Shown: positions 26,411 to 35,702, counted from the stretch's first letter. The stretch is DNA of 64,000 nucleotides from Ignavibacteria bacterium (GCA_041649015.1 JBAZNU010000006.1:62001-126000), one strand, 5' to 3'. Made by a program: numbers and translations. Notes: a model not told the origin generated them from the sequence alone.

Positions 26411-26542
26411 ATGTAATATAATTTATTTTTGGTGTTAAAACAATTGAGGTATTGTACTTATGTAAATTAGTAAATCAACAATAGAATTGTAAGTTAAAAT
26501 TAAATCACCTGTACATTGTAGTTTTATTCTTCAAATTAGATT

Positions 26543-28027
26543 TTAGTTGAAATCTCTTGTTCTTCCAAGGACTTTTACGACATCCACATAATCGTAATAG
26601 GATTTATAAATTCTGTAATAGAAAAGCTCCTCTTTCGACCTTATAGCAACATTGCTGTTTGCCCTTTCATTAAAGAAATCATTTTCGGTTATCTTGTCCT
26701 CAATATATTCTTTAATCGAATCAGATGAACCCGCACCCTCGGAGAACTTCGCTTTCGTTCGCCATAATATTTCTTCTGGCAAGCATCCCTCAAATGCTTT
26801 TCTTAACAGCACTTTGCCAATATTGTTTTCATCCGGAATTTTTTGCACAGGAGGAATATTAAAAGCAAGTTTTACAAAGTTAGGGTCAAGAAATGGTACT
26901 CTTCCTTCTATTGAATGCGCCATCGTCATTCTGTCTGTTCTCTGAAGATTGCTGTTATGAAGATTTGCTGTTATTCGTAATAGTTCAGCATTTATATGAT
27001 CTACGTCAAACTCTTTTAAATAATGATATCCGCTGAAAAGTTCATCAGCTCCTTCTCCCGTTAGTATTACCTTTACGTATTTCGATGCTAATTTTGAAAC
27101 CATATAACCCGGGATAGAACTCCTTACTAACGGCGCATCAAATGATTCCAGGTAATATATAACATCTGTTAGAACTTCAAGCATATCATCGAGGTCGTAA
27201 ATATACTCATAATGCTTTGTTCCGAGATAGTCGGCAACTTTCCTTGCTGCTATTAAGTCAGGAGAGTTTTTAAATCCTGCCGAAAAAGTATGCAAGTCAG
27301 GATTGTACTTCTTCATCAAGTAAACAATAATACTGCTGTCAAGTCCACCGCTTAGAAAAACACCAACCGGTACATCTGAAACCATCCTTTTTTCAACAGC
27401 TGCAGTCAATTCCTGTTTAATTTTCTTTGTAAGTTCATCTTCATTATGGCATTCATCGCTTTTATTTAATTGAGGCAGAGAATAATATTGTTTAAATCCT
27501 TCAATTGATGAATATGTATTCCCTGGTGGAAATATATCAATGCTATCACAACCTTTTAAGGCTTTGATTTCTGACGCAAAATGCATTTTACCGTTCACGT
27601 AACCGAAATATAATGGTTTGATTCCTATTCTGTCTCTTGCTATGAATACTTTACCGTTATCATAAATTGCAAAACAAAACATTCCTTCAAGATAGTCAAC
27701 ACAATTTTCACCGTATTCTTCGTAAAGGTGAATGATTACCTCTGTATCAGTTTTTGTACTGAAAGTGTGATCTTCCTTCAACACATCATATAACTTTTTG
27801 AAGTTGTATATCTCTCCGTTCATAACAATACATTTATCACCCGATTCATTGAAGATTGGCTGTTTACCCGTATTCAGGTCAATTATCGAAAGTCTTAAAT
27901 GTCCAAACGAAATATCATTTTTGAAGAAAGTACCCTTCTCATCTGGTCCGCGGTGTTTCATTTTTTGCATCATTTCCTTCAATCGATCCTTGTTCTTCTC
28001 ACCTATAATTACTGCAATTCCGCACAT
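26543..28027 (-). CDS. asnB: Asparagine-synthetase-like glutamine amidotransferase
   Basis: About 494 residues. The start is fixed at the ATG at 28027 because Cys2 (MCGIAVIIG) is the glutaminase nucleophile; GGGAG lies five bases upstream. The N-terminal Ntn domain contains MKHRGPDEKG and VMNGEIYNF. The C-terminal synthetase domain contains the PP-loop SGGLDSSIIVYLM and GEGADELFSGY. AsnB makes asparagine from aspartate, ATP and glutamine, but shorter relatives amidate other acids. At under 500 residues it is shorter than E. coli AsnB (554). Its place between a B12 protein and IorA suggests a role in that pathway rather than a plain housekeeping one. Confidence 0.88.
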   Translation of the reverse strand: MCGIAVIIGEKNKDRLKEMMQKMKHRGPDEKGTFFKNDISFGHLRLSIIDLNTGKQPIFNESGDKCIVMNGEIYNFKKLYDVLKEDHTFSTKTDTEVIIHLYEEYGENCVDYLEGMFCFAIYDNGKVFIARDRIGIKPLYFGYVNGKMHFASEIKALKGCDSIDIFPPGNTYSSIEGFKQYYSLPQLNKSDECHNEDELTKKIKQELTAAVEKRMVSDVPVGVFLSGGLDSSIIVYLMKKYNPDLHTFSAGFKNSPDLIAARKVADYLGTKHYEYIYDLDDMLEVLTDVIYYLESFDAPLVRSSIPGYMVSKLASKYVKVILTGEGADELFSGYHYLKEFDVDHINAELLRITANLHNSNLQRTDRMTMAHSIEGRVPFLDPNFVKLAFNIPPVQKIPDENNIGKVLLRKAFEGCLPEEILWRTKAKFSEGAGSSDSIKEYIEDKITENDFFNERANSNVAIRSKEELFYYRIYKSYYDYVDVVKVLGRTRDFN

Positions 28028-28043
28028 ATATGCTCCCAATTAG

Positions 28044-29687
28044 CTATTTAATTTTTGAAAGTATTTCATTGCATCTTACTTTTTCCGATATTAATTCACC
28101 TGTATTCTCGTTGATTGCATTCCAGGATCCGGTATTTAACTTTGTATAAATCTTCCCGCATAAATATTTATTCCCTCTGAAATGAGGTGCATCAAGGATT
28201 CCTTCTTTAATGGCATCTGCTAAAATAACTGGACTCGACCACGGGTCATCACTTCTTTCGGAACCAAAAGCTTTTATTGCTTCAAGCAAATCATTTGCTT
28301 CGCTAATGAGATGGTTCTTTCTTTCAGTTATCTTTATATCCATCGAAGCATCAATCATACCGTCGAGACAATCGAATAAAACACCATGTATTATTTTACA
28401 GCTTTCTATTAATTCTTCGGGATGAGTAGCATGGTCTCCTTCACTAAAGCCCACAACATGCAGTATATGTGGTTTAAGAGTTAAAGAAATAACAGATGAT
28501 GCCGCTGCCTGTCCCTTCGCTTTATGGGCATCTTCTGAGAAGTGAGCGATGCCTGCCCTGACTTCTCTGAATACATCAAAATTCTCATTCTTAAGGGAAT
28601 TTATCATATCATTCTTTGCCATCATTTTTGCTATATCCATCTGCGGTGTTGTTCCCGGCGGTGTGTTAAACATATATTGTGAAACGTAATTTCTGACTCC
28701 CATTTTTCTTGCATTGTAAGCAGCAAGAAATGACATTGTTACTGCCAATGAATCATGCGCATCCCTCAGACTCCATTGATGTGATTCATTCACTTCTACG
28801 GGTATGCCTTTTTCAGCATACCATTTCATCACAAATTGATTTTCCGTTATTGCTTCCTTCAGCGACCTCTTTGACCTTCCATCCATTACGCTGTACCAAG
28901 TAAGGGGAATCGCTGCCCATGCATTATTTATTGTTTCTACGCTCATCTGTGCCCATTTAAGAAGATTATTAGTCCCGCTGTAACATCTTACCAAAGGATA
29001 ATTACCGCATCTCGACGCTGCAAAAATATCGGATAAGTCTTTTGCTTTTCTTACCGGTACACCTCCCGCCCCATCAAGAGACTTTTTCATATTTTCAGGA
29101 TTAAAAAAATATTCCTGGGCATTCTGGTCAGTACCTATTGAAAGTATATCAAGCACTCCCGATTCAGCTATTTTCTTCACACCTTCCAGCGTCTCCTCCA
29201 TAGTAGGTCTCCCGAAATGATGCCTCAGAAGAGGATAGGGATATTTTAAGTTTATCCTTTCAACAAGTCTATTAGGAAATATTTCATTAATTCCTTTCTG
29301 TCCGTATCCTCTAAGGTATTCAACTATTTTCTCCGTTGTCTCTGTTCCGTTGAATACTTTTTCAAAGATTCCTGATTCTTCCGCTTTTTCTGCTACGGGT
29401 GGAGTACCTCCAAAAATAAATCTTACCCCGCTTAGATTATTCCGTTTTACTTCGTCTTTCAGTTTGTGAAAAAGTTCTTCCCCTACTTCTGGTGTCAGCC
29501 TGTAACTTACTGCTGCAATATCAGGTTTTTGTCTAATAATTTCCTTGATGAATAAATCAACATTTACAGCGGGTCCGAGTGAAACTGTCTCATATCCTTC
29601 TGGCTCTGCAAGTTTTAGAAAGTGATGAAGTCCGCCCACGTGTACACAGTTTCCAAGCGCTCCTCCAAGAATTAATTGCTTTCTCAT
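28044..29687 (-). CDS. B12-binding-domain protein with C-terminal TIM-barrel mutase-like region
   Basis: 547 residues. Residues 1-130 look like a cobalamin-binding Rossmann domain: CVHVGG (His16, Gly19) in the place of the DxHxxG loop, then SYRLTP at 61 and FGGTPP at 92-97. The usual Asp two before His is Cys14. Residues from about 150 to 430 contain SIGTDQNAQEYFF, CYSGTNNLLKWAQMS, VNESHQWSLRDAHDSLAV and YVSQYMFNTPPG. That pattern recalls the barrel of B12-dependent carbon-skeleton or amino mutases, with the B12 domain in front instead of behind. I cannot name the substrate. An AAAGGAG site precedes the ATG. The stop is 16 bases before the amidotransferase start, so the two are coupled. Confidence 0.75.
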   Translation of the reverse strand: MRKQLILGGALGNCVHVGGLHHFLKLAEPEGYETVSLGPAVNVDLFIKEIIRQKPDIAAVSYRLTPEVGEELFHKLKDEVKRNNLSGVRFIFGGTPPVAEKAEESGIFEKVFNGTETTEKIVEYLRGYGQKGINEIFPNRLVERINLKYPYPLLRHHFGRPTMEETLEGVKKIAESGVLDILSIGTDQNAQEYFFNPENMKKSLDGAGGVPVRKAKDLSDIFAASRCGNYPLVRCYSGTNNLLKWAQMSVETINNAWAAIPLTWYSVMDGRSKRSLKEAITENQFVMKWYAEKGIPVEVNESHQWSLRDAHDSLAVTMSFLAAYNARKMGVRNYVSQYMFNTPPGTTPQMDIAKMMAKNDMINSLKNENFDVFREVRAGIAHFSEDAHKAKGQAAASSVISLTLKPHILHVVGFSEGDHATHPEELIESCKIIHGVLFDCLDGMIDASMDIKITERKNHLISEANDLLEAIKAFGSERSDDPWSSPVILADAIKEGILDAPHFRGNKYLCGKIYTKLNTGSWNAINENTGELISEKVRCNEILSKIK

Positions 29688-29699
29688 TATGTTTTCTCC

Positions 29700-29871
29700 T
29701 TTGTGTTAATATCCATAAAAATATTGTAATAAAAACAATCCTTTGAAAAAATAAAAACATTCTAATTTTATTTGCTCTCTTTGCGACCTTCGTTCTTCTT
29801 GCGATCCTTGCGGTTAGAATCTCTATCATTTGTTTTTCTCTGTTTTGTTTGTAGCAATAGGCTACGCCGTG
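29700..29871. repeat. Dispersed repeat, copy 2, in the gap before the B12 gene
   Basis: The gap between the dehydrogenase stop and the B12 gene is filled with repeat sequence: a 35-base core at 29800-29834 identical to 24696-24730, then TTGTTTGTAGC (29851-29861) and GCCGT as in copy 1. It starts right at the dehydrogenase stop codon. Confidence 0.8.
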
Positions 29872-30963
29872 TTAGCTTTGTCCAATTGCCAACCTTCTTA
29901 ATTCTTTCAGTGTAAGATTTTCTAAATGCAGTTTTTCAACTGTCCTTCCCTCTTTCATATAGTCCTTGTTATTAAGTATCGATGCGAGTAAAATTACTGA
30001 ATCAATAGTCGGTGTTGGTACTTTAAACTTCTTGCCGATTGATGAAATAGGTACGAGGCTTGTCGGAACATCTTCATCAATATATCTCATCTTTAATGTT
30101 TTCGGTGCTGAGATTCCTCTGTATCCGGGATTTGCTCTTATTGCCTCAAGAAGGTTATCACCGGTTGCTCCGTAAGCAAGGTAGAGCCAATCTCTTGTTG
30201 ATATTGCTCTGATACCCAATGCTTCGGCAACTTTTATCCTTTCATTATCTACTTTCTCAAGTACTTTTACGACCGACGGTGTTATCCCTTGTATATAAAA
30301 CTGAAAATCAGAAATATCTTCTATCCATCCCGCATTCATCACACACAATGTTGGGTGAAATACGGCACCAATATTGTCAAAGCTTGTTTTAAATACATTA
30401 TCCCCGGGAACAAACTGCGGATAAGCCTTCCTTAATTTATTCACCGTTGAAGGAATCTTATGCGCTCTCAATGTAGCAACTGGTATGGAGTTTTTAATTC
30501 TGAATATTTTAACCTGCCCGGGACCTAACGCTCTTGAAGCGTAAATAAAAGTCTGAGCTTCTCCGATTATAGCTTTTGCTTCACATCCTTTTTCTTCTAA
30601 CACCTGTCTGAATTCTATTGCGCCAAATGTCCTTCCCGGATTAAGTATTACTATCTGTCCGTCTTGTAGATATGGTGCACATTCTTCAGCCAAAAACCTG
30701 TGAGCCGTTGCAGGTACAACTACCATTATTAATTCCACATCTTCAATCGCTTTTTTAATATCATTCGTCACAAGATTCAGATAGCCCTCCCCTTCAACCT
30801 CTCCTTCAAGTACTATCCTTCCTGTCGATTTTATACCCCATAGTCTTTCTTCACTTCTGCTGTAAATATTAACACTAAATCCGTTGAGAGCTAAATGACC
30901 GGCCATAGCAAGCCCTCCGTGTCCGGCTCCAAGTACTGCTATTTTAAGTTTATGTTCTTTCAT
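29872..30963 (-). CDS. Octopine/nopaline-dehydrogenase-like NAD(P)-dependent enzyme
   Basis: 363 residues. The N-terminal Rossmann fold has the GxGxxG-like loop GAGHGG (residues 12-17) and VVVPATAHRFLAE. The C-terminal helical domain has FHPTLCVMNAGWIE and a GATGDNLLEAI stretch, as in the octopine/nopaline dehydrogenase family. Family members join an amino acid to a 2-oxoacid by reductive condensation, or cleave such products. It is the first gene of the cluster that continues with the B12 protein, amidotransferase, IorA and IorB, so an amino-acid/2-oxoacid intermediate is a reasonable inference. The upstream gap of about 240 bases to the tRNA-Ser gene must hold the promoter. Confidence 0.85.
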   Translation of the reverse strand: MKEHKLKIAVLGAGHGGLAMAGHLALNGFSVNIYSRSEERLWGIKSTGRIVLEGEVEGEGYLNLVTNDIKKAIEDVELIMVVVPATAHRFLAEECAPYLQDGQIVILNPGRTFGAIEFRQVLEEKGCEAKAIIGEAQTFIYASRALGPGQVKIFRIKNSIPVATLRAHKIPSTVNKLRKAYPQFVPGDNVFKTSFDNIGAVFHPTLCVMNAGWIEDISDFQFYIQGITPSVVKVLEKVDNERIKVAEALGIRAISTRDWLYLAYGATGDNLLEAIRANPGYRGISAPKTLKMRYIDEDVPTSLVPISSIGKKFKVPTPTIDSVILLASILNNKDYMKEGRTVEKLHLENLTLKELRRLAIGQS

Positions 30964-31201
30964 AGTGTTAGGATGTTTAGATTTAAAAAATAACTTTTTA
31001 AGAGTGGAATAATATAATAATTAATATTTTAAACTATATCAAGTAGTTTCATTGAATATTCATGAATTAAAATATTTTTAAAAATTTATGAGGAAATGAC
31101 AGATTAATATAAATATTTTTGCGGTCTGATATGCCCTTTTAGAATTGCTATTGAAACACCTTTATATTATTTTTGTTCTTTGTAAGTTCAGTTGATTATC
31201 C
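30964..31201. other. AT-rich gap holding divergent promoters
   Basis: No gene. It must carry the promoter for the minus-strand cluster and for tRNA-Ser. TATTTTTG at 31168-31175, 26 bases before the tRNA, resembles the Bacteroidota -7 element TAnnTTTG, with TTGAAA at 31151. Spacing is shorter than consensus, so support is weak. Confidence 0.35.
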
Positions 31202-31290
31202 GGAAGGGTGGGTGAGTGGCTGAAACCAACGGTTTGCTAAACCGTCGTACGGGTCAAACTGTACCGAGAGTTCGAATCTCTCCCCTTCCG
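31202..31290 (+). tRNA. tRNA-Ser (anticodon GCT)
   Basis: 89-nt class II tRNA. The acceptor GGAAGGG pairs with CCCTTCC and the discriminator is G. The anticodon stem ACGGT/ACCGT has loop TTGCTAA, giving anticodon GCT. A long variable arm (TACGGGT ... ACTGTA region) and T-arm GAGAG-TTCGAAT-CTCTC complete it. CCA is not encoded. Confidence 0.95.
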
Positions 31291-31302
31291 CTCCTCTTAC
31301 GT

Positions 31303-31881
31303 TTATACCTCGTCATCAAAAGAAATTAAATCTACACTGCTTATCTCAACTTCTGCATCCTCAGAATAAAGCCCGATATTTCCCGTTTCATCGAATAATT
31401 TATCTTCTTCAAATTCTTTGTCAATTATTACTGCATCGTTAATGCTTATTCTTAAATTTCTTCCTGTTTTTATTATTGAATATTTATACTCCTCACCTAA
31501 CGTTAAACTGGGCGTATCTCCCGTATCGCTGAAACCCTGTGCTACTTCATCCCAGGCGGTTCCAAGTTCATATCCGTTAGGTTTTAGCAAAAAATAATTT
31601 GTTTTCTTCTTCCCGTCATCAGTCGGTTTGTAATTAAAGAATATCCAGAATACTTCCCATGCATTCGGATAAAAATTTTCCCTTAACTGGCTCTTCGTAA
31701 CAGCATTTATCTCAAGTGAAAAGTCCCTCACTCTCTCATATGTTGTTATCAGTGCTGCATGGGTTTCATACTCCTCCGTTGAGATTTTCGGCTTGAGCAA
31801 TATTAAGTCGCTTTCTAACTTCACCTCGCCATATCCGTCATAGTTAACTTCCCAGTTATTTTCATCTGCTTTAAGTATCAT
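31303..31881 (-). CDS. Concanavalin-A-like fold protein, probably cytosolic
   Basis: 192 residues, no signal peptide. The run of strands (WEVNYDGYGEVKL, AALITTYERVRDFSLEI, WEVFWIFFNYKP, YFLLKPNGYELG, YKYSIIKTGRNLRISIND, NIGLYSEDAEVEISSVDL) has the order of LamG/DUF1080-type jelly rolls, which bind or act on glycans. No catalytic residues can be assigned. It is unusual for this fold to lack an export signal; the start MILKADENNW could be a degraded one, but upstream sequence shows none. It is downstream of the T9SS gene at 31914 and may share its transcript. Confidence 0.65.
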   Translation of the reverse strand: MILKADENNWEVNYDGYGEVKLESDLILLKPKISTEEYETHAALITTYERVRDFSLEINAVTKSQLRENFYPNAWEVFWIFFNYKPTDDGKKKTNYFLLKPNGYELGTAWDEVAQGFSDTGDTPSLTLGEEYKYSIIKTGRNLRISINDAVIIDKEFEEDKLFDETGNIGLYSEDAEVEISSVDLISFDDEV

Positions 31882-31913
31882 TTTGTTTTAATTAATTTTT
31901 AATATTTCTATTC

Positions 31914-33176
31914 TTATTTAATTAGCAGCATTCTTTTTGTTTCTGAAAAGGTTTGTTTCGTTGTTTCTCCGTTTATAATGATTTTGTAAAAGTAAACTCC
32001 GGTTGATAGCAATGAACCATCGAATTTCGTTTCATAACTTCCCGGTTGTAATCTTTCATTTATAAGTGTTCGTATTTCCCGGCCATGTACATCATACACC
32101 TTTAAAAGTACATTACCGGCAGCCGGCAGCCTGTAACGGATTACCGTTCCGGGATTAAACGGATTGGGATAATTCTGCTCCAGTTTATAATCTTTCGAAA
32201 CTCCCGTTCCTGTTTCTCCAATAAATGTAAGTCCTCCGTTCGTTGTCTTCAGTATCTTTCCTGACCAGCTTGCTGCATATCCCGTGTTTACAGAAGGAAA
32301 ATGTATTTCATACAGATTCTCCGTTAATGGTGTATTCTGAAATCCCCAGTTCACTCCGCCGTTTGTTGTTTTAACAACACTGCCGCCCGATGTGCAGCCG
32401 TATCCAGTGTTTGCGTTCACAAAAGATAAACCCCATATCGCATTGTTCGATGAATTAAACACTTCCGTGTATGTTTCGCCGCCGTCTGTTGTCCTTACAA
32501 TTCTTGAAGCATTGGTTCCGTAAACCCCTGTATTCGCATCCGAAAAATATATCGAGGTTGCTGTTTCAAACCCGCTTATGAACAATCCTGTTTTATTTAC
32601 CCAGTTTACTCCCCCGTTGGTTGTCTTTAAAAATACATTTGCTCCGCCTATATATCCTGTGCTTTCATTCACAAACCAGATTCCATCAAGTGCTGTAATT
32701 GTCGGACTCGCTATGTTTACCCAGTTCTCGCCCCTGTTCGTCGTTTTCATTATCGTTCCGCCGCTTCCTGCTATAAATCCTGTTTGCGGTGTCGTGAACC
32801 ATAGACCCCAGAACTGCAGTGTTGTATCGGCATATACCGTTACCCAGTTGTTCCCGCCGTTTACCGTCTTGATTATCTTTCCGTAATTCCCTGCCATCAG
32901 CACTGTATCCGGACTTAAAAGCCACGTTGTCATGAATCTTTGAGCCGTCCAGCCGGAACTCTGCTGTACGTAGTTCAATCCCCCGTTTGTGGTCTTGTGT
33001 ATATTCATAGTGGATGAATTATACAGTACTCCCGCATGATACCCTGTGTTTGCATCCCAGAATTTCATCGTCATTACGGTCTGTGATGTTGAAGGTGTAT
33101 ATACAATATTCCACTGAGAGAAAACTGCAGAATTAATAAGCAAAAGGAATACAAGTAAACCGTAAACTGTTTTCAT
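31914..33176 (-). CDS. Secreted YCF48/BNR-repeat protein with T9SS sorting domain
   Basis: 420 residues. A signal peptide (1-20, ending SAVFSQ) is followed by at least six repeats with the shared phrase TTNGGxNW (IHKTTNGGLNYV, IKTVNGGNNWV, MKTTNRGENWV, LKTTNGGVNWV, VRTTDGGETYT, VKTTNGGVNWG). Each is preceded by a strand with aromatic-rich turn (FVNANTGYGCT-like). This is the photosystem-assembly YCF48/Asp-box propeller. The sorting domain starts KLEQNYPNPFNP and ends TKRMLLIK. Exported by T9SS to the surface or medium. Ligand unknown. Confidence 0.9.
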   Translation of the reverse strand: MKTVYGLLVFLLLINSAVFSQWNIVYTPSTSQTVMTMKFWDANTGYHAGVLYNSSTMNIHKTTNGGLNYVQQSSGWTAQRFMTTWLLSPDTVLMAGNYGKIIKTVNGGNNWVTVYADTTLQFWGLWFTTPQTGFIAGSGGTIMKTTNRGENWVNIASPTITALDGIWFVNESTGYIGGANVFLKTTNGGVNWVNKTGLFISGFETATSIYFSDANTGVYGTNASRIVRTTDGGETYTEVFNSSNNAIWGLSFVNANTGYGCTSGGSVVKTTNGGVNWGFQNTPLTENLYEIHFPSVNTGYAASWSGKILKTTNGGLTFIGETGTGVSKDYKLEQNYPNPFNPGTVIRYRLPAAGNVLLKVYDVHGREIRTLINERLQPGSYETKFDGSLLSTGVYFYKIIINGETTKQTFSETKRMLLIK

Positions 33177-33755
33177 AATAGTAGTTTTATTTTCTTTAAA
33201 TTAAATAAAGTATTTGTTTATTGAAAGTCCCAATATTTTTTGGGAATATTAACTTATACGATGCGACGGTTTAGCAAACCTCTGTTCTTGTAAAATCCAA
33301 TTTATTGCAATAAACTATATGTGCCCCCCTCTACTATTAATCACAACATTTTTTGTAATTTGACCACGTTTTTTTAGTACAAAAATTTTTACCCTTTAAT
33401 TCCTGCATACTTTCAGTCATAAAATCATCATCCAAAAATTTTTACCCCATTTTTCCGTGTCCAAATTTTCATTTTTATTGTGATTAATAATAGAGAGGCT
33501 TAGCTAGAGATGTATAATATAATTCATTTTAATTCATTATGCTCTTTTTAGTGCTTTGGAGGTGAAATATTTTTTACCAACTAACAACTATCAACTAAAT
33601 CGTCTCTCCTTGCACTCTCCTTGTACTCTAATTGGTCTTAAGAAAAAAACATCTCAAAAACGCAACCGGACACCCTCTCCCCTAAAATATTATTTATTAT
33701 TACTTTTATTTGATTGCTTAAATCGTTAATTTTTTAATCTAAATCATATAATAAC
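33177..33755. other. Intergenic region with an inverted-repeat unit
   Basis: No gene. Arms 33328-33345 (CCTCT-ACTATTAATCACA) and 33479-33498 (TGTGATTAATAA-TAGAGAGG) are imperfect inverted repeats enclosing about 133 bases. Within these, AAAAATTTTTACCC occurs twice (about 33384 and 33435). This resembles a small non-autonomous element. The promoter of the HerA-like gene should lie in 33500-33755. Confidence 0.5.
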
Positions 33756-35303
33756 ATGGCAGACAAAGATAAATTCATTGCACACATTAATGAAGGTTAT
33801 AATTTCAAAGGCGAATATATAGTGCTCGGTACGGCTATTCTCGAAAAAGAAGCCTTACCCGCCGTTCATATCAAACTTCCGCTTAAAACTCTTAACAGAC
33901 ACGGATTGATTGCAGGGGCTACAGGTACGGGAAAGACAAAAACTCTCCAGATTCTTGCAGAAGGTTTCTCCTCAAAAAGCATCCCCGTTTTCGTTATGGA
34001 TATAAAGGGCGATTTCAGCGGAATCGCAATGCCGGGTGTCTCAAATGACAAGATAACCGAAAGAATGAATAAAATCGGCATCCCTTTTGAACCTTCAGGT
34101 TTTCCTGTCGAATTTCTGACTATCTCTAATGAGAAGGGTGCAAGAATGAGGGCCACTGTCTCGGAATTCGGTCCTGTGCTTTTCTCGAAAATGCTCGGAC
34201 TGAATGACGCACAAACCGGCGTTATGGCAATGATTTTTAAATACTGCGATGATAATAAACTCCCGCTTCTTGATTTGAAAGACATGGTTAAAATGCTTCA
34301 GTATATCAGCAATGAAGGGAAAAATGAACTGCAGAAATCCTACGGTAATATTGCTACTACTTCTGTCGGTACTATCCTTAGGAAAGTTATAGAACTCGAA
34401 CAGCAGGGTGCTGATAAATTCTTCGGCGAAACTTCCTTTGAAGTCGAAGACCTCGTCAGAACAGACGATCAGGGAAAAGGCATTATTTCTATAATCCGGC
34501 TAACTGATATTCAAAGTAAACCGAAATTATTCTCAACATTCCTGCTATGCTTGCTTGTCGAAATTTACAATACTTTCCCAGAAGCGGGTGACCTCGACCA
34601 GCCGAAACTCGTAATGTTTATTGATGAAGCTCATCTGATTTTCAACGAAGCCACTAAAGAACTGCTTGACCAGATTGAAGCAATTATTAAACTCATACGT
34701 TCAAAAGGAGTCGGTATATTTTTCTGTACTCAGAATCCCGTTGATATTCCCGAAGCCGTTCTTGCACAGCTTGGACTTAAGATTCAGCATGCACTAAGGG
34801 CGTTCACAGCAAAAGACAGGAAGCAAATAAAACTCATTGCCGAAAATTATCCGCTTTCGGATTTCTACAAAACCGAAGACATGCTAACCTCTCTCGGTAC
34901 AGGCGAAGCCGCAATTTCTGTCCTCAACGAAAAAGGCAATCCTGCTCCTTTGTCAGCAACTTTAGTTTGCGCTCCGCGTTCAAGAATGGATATTCTCACT
35001 CCCGAAGAAATCAATTCAATAGTATCAAAATCAAAGATTGTTCCAAAGTATAATGAAGTAATTGACAGGGAAAGTGCTTTTGAAATTCTGAAAAAGAAAC
35101 TCGAAGAATCTGAAAAAGTTGCTGAAGAAGAAAAAGTGGAAAAGGAAAAAGAGAAACCTAAAGAGCCATCCACTGTTGAAAAAGTCCTTAAAAGCACTGC
35201 TGCAAGGCAGGTCGGAACGACCGTTGCCAGAGAACTTACAAGAGGCCTGCTTGGAGTGCTCGGACTCGGCGGCAGTACAAGAAAAAAGAAAAGCTGGTTT
35301 TAA
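33756..35303 (+). CDS. HerA-like ATPase of the DUF853/YjgR family
   Basis: 515 residues. The Walker A loop is GATGTGKT (54-61). VFVMDIKGDFSGIAM follows, the Walker B strand is KLVMFIDEAHLIF, and an arginine-finger region RSKGVGIFFCTQNPVDIPE lies further on. The C-terminal tail (about 430-515) is highly charged (EKVAEEEKVEKEKEKPKE) and then RGLLGVLGLGGSTRKKK. HerA/FtsK-like ATPases translocate DNA. The cellular role of YjgR proteins is not established. No NurA nuclease is nearby, unlike archaeal herA. A small lipoprotein gene starts four bases after the stop. Confidence 0.9.
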   Translation: MADKDKFIAHINEGYNFKGEYIVLGTAILEKEALPAVHIKLPLKTLNRHGLIAGATGTGKTKTLQILAEGFSSKSIPVFVMDIKGDFSGIAMPGVSNDKITERMNKIGIPFEPSGFPVEFLTISNEKGARMRATVSEFGPVLFSKMLGLNDAQTGVMAMIFKYCDDNKLPLLDLKDMVKMLQYISNEGKNELQKSYGNIATTSVGTILRKVIELEQQGADKFFGETSFEVEDLVRTDDQGKGIISIIRLTDIQSKPKLFSTFLLCLLVEIYNTFPEAGDLDQPKLVMFIDEAHLIFNEATKELLDQIEAIIKLIRSKGVGIFFCTQNPVDIPEAVLAQLGLKIQHALRAFTAKDRKQIKLIAENYPLSDFYKTEDMLTSLGTGEAAISVLNEKGNPAPLSATLVCAPRSRMDILTPEEINSIVSKSKIVPKYNEVIDRESAFEILKKKLEESEKVAEEEKVEKEKEKPKEPSTVEKVLKSTAARQVGTTVARELTRGLLGVLGLGGSTRKKKSWF

Positions 35304-35307
35304 TATT

Positions 35308-35586
35308 ATGAAACAAATTATTATTTTTACACTGTTTATTTTATCTTTCGTTTTTTTCTCATGTGCAAAAGACGAACCCGTAAATCCCGAAGACATGCAG
35401 TATGTGTATGTCTGCTCGAGCAACTCGGCTAAGACATATCACCTCGAAAGAAGTTGTCCAAGATTGAAAAGTTGTAGTGAAGATGTACTTGAAGTAACGA
35501 GAAAGAAAGCCCGCGAAAACGAAAGAGTCGTCTGCACCGACTGCGATAAAAGAAAGAAGAAATCTGAAAACGATACCGCAAAATAA
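35308..35586 (+). CDS. Small lipoprotein with a Cys/His zinc-ribbon-like motif
   Basis: 92 residues from ATG 35308, four bases after the HerA-like stop. The lipoprotein signal KQIIIFTLFILSFVFFSC puts the lipidated Cys at residue 19. The mature part has the pattern C-x(8)-H-x(4)-C-x(4)-C ... C-x(2)-C in YVCSSNSAKTYHLERSCPRL, KSC and VVCTDCDK. Similar short domains occur in Bacteroidota exported proteins and look like a metal-binding knuckle. The C-terminal tail is Lys-rich. Role unknown. Confidence 0.75.
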   Translation: MKQIIIFTLFILSFVFFSCAKDEPVNPEDMQYVYVCSSNSAKTYHLERSCPRLKSCSEDVLEVTRKKARENERVVCTDCDKRKKKSENDTAK

Positions 35587-35702
35587 ATTTCTTTTCTTCT
35601 TTATAAGCATTTATTTTAGTGAGTAGACTTCATTCTATAGACTTGAATATCAGTCACAACAGGTTTATTTTAGCAAAGTTTTAAATTTATAAGGAGCATA
35701 AA

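Noticed and set aside
33262..33280. ACGGTTTAGCAAACC is complementary to the tRNA-Ser anticodon arm at 31202-31290
   Set aside because: The arm is itself nearly palindromic, the match is only about 15 bases and lies inverted in the anticodon arm, not the 3' end used by integrases. Chance is likely.
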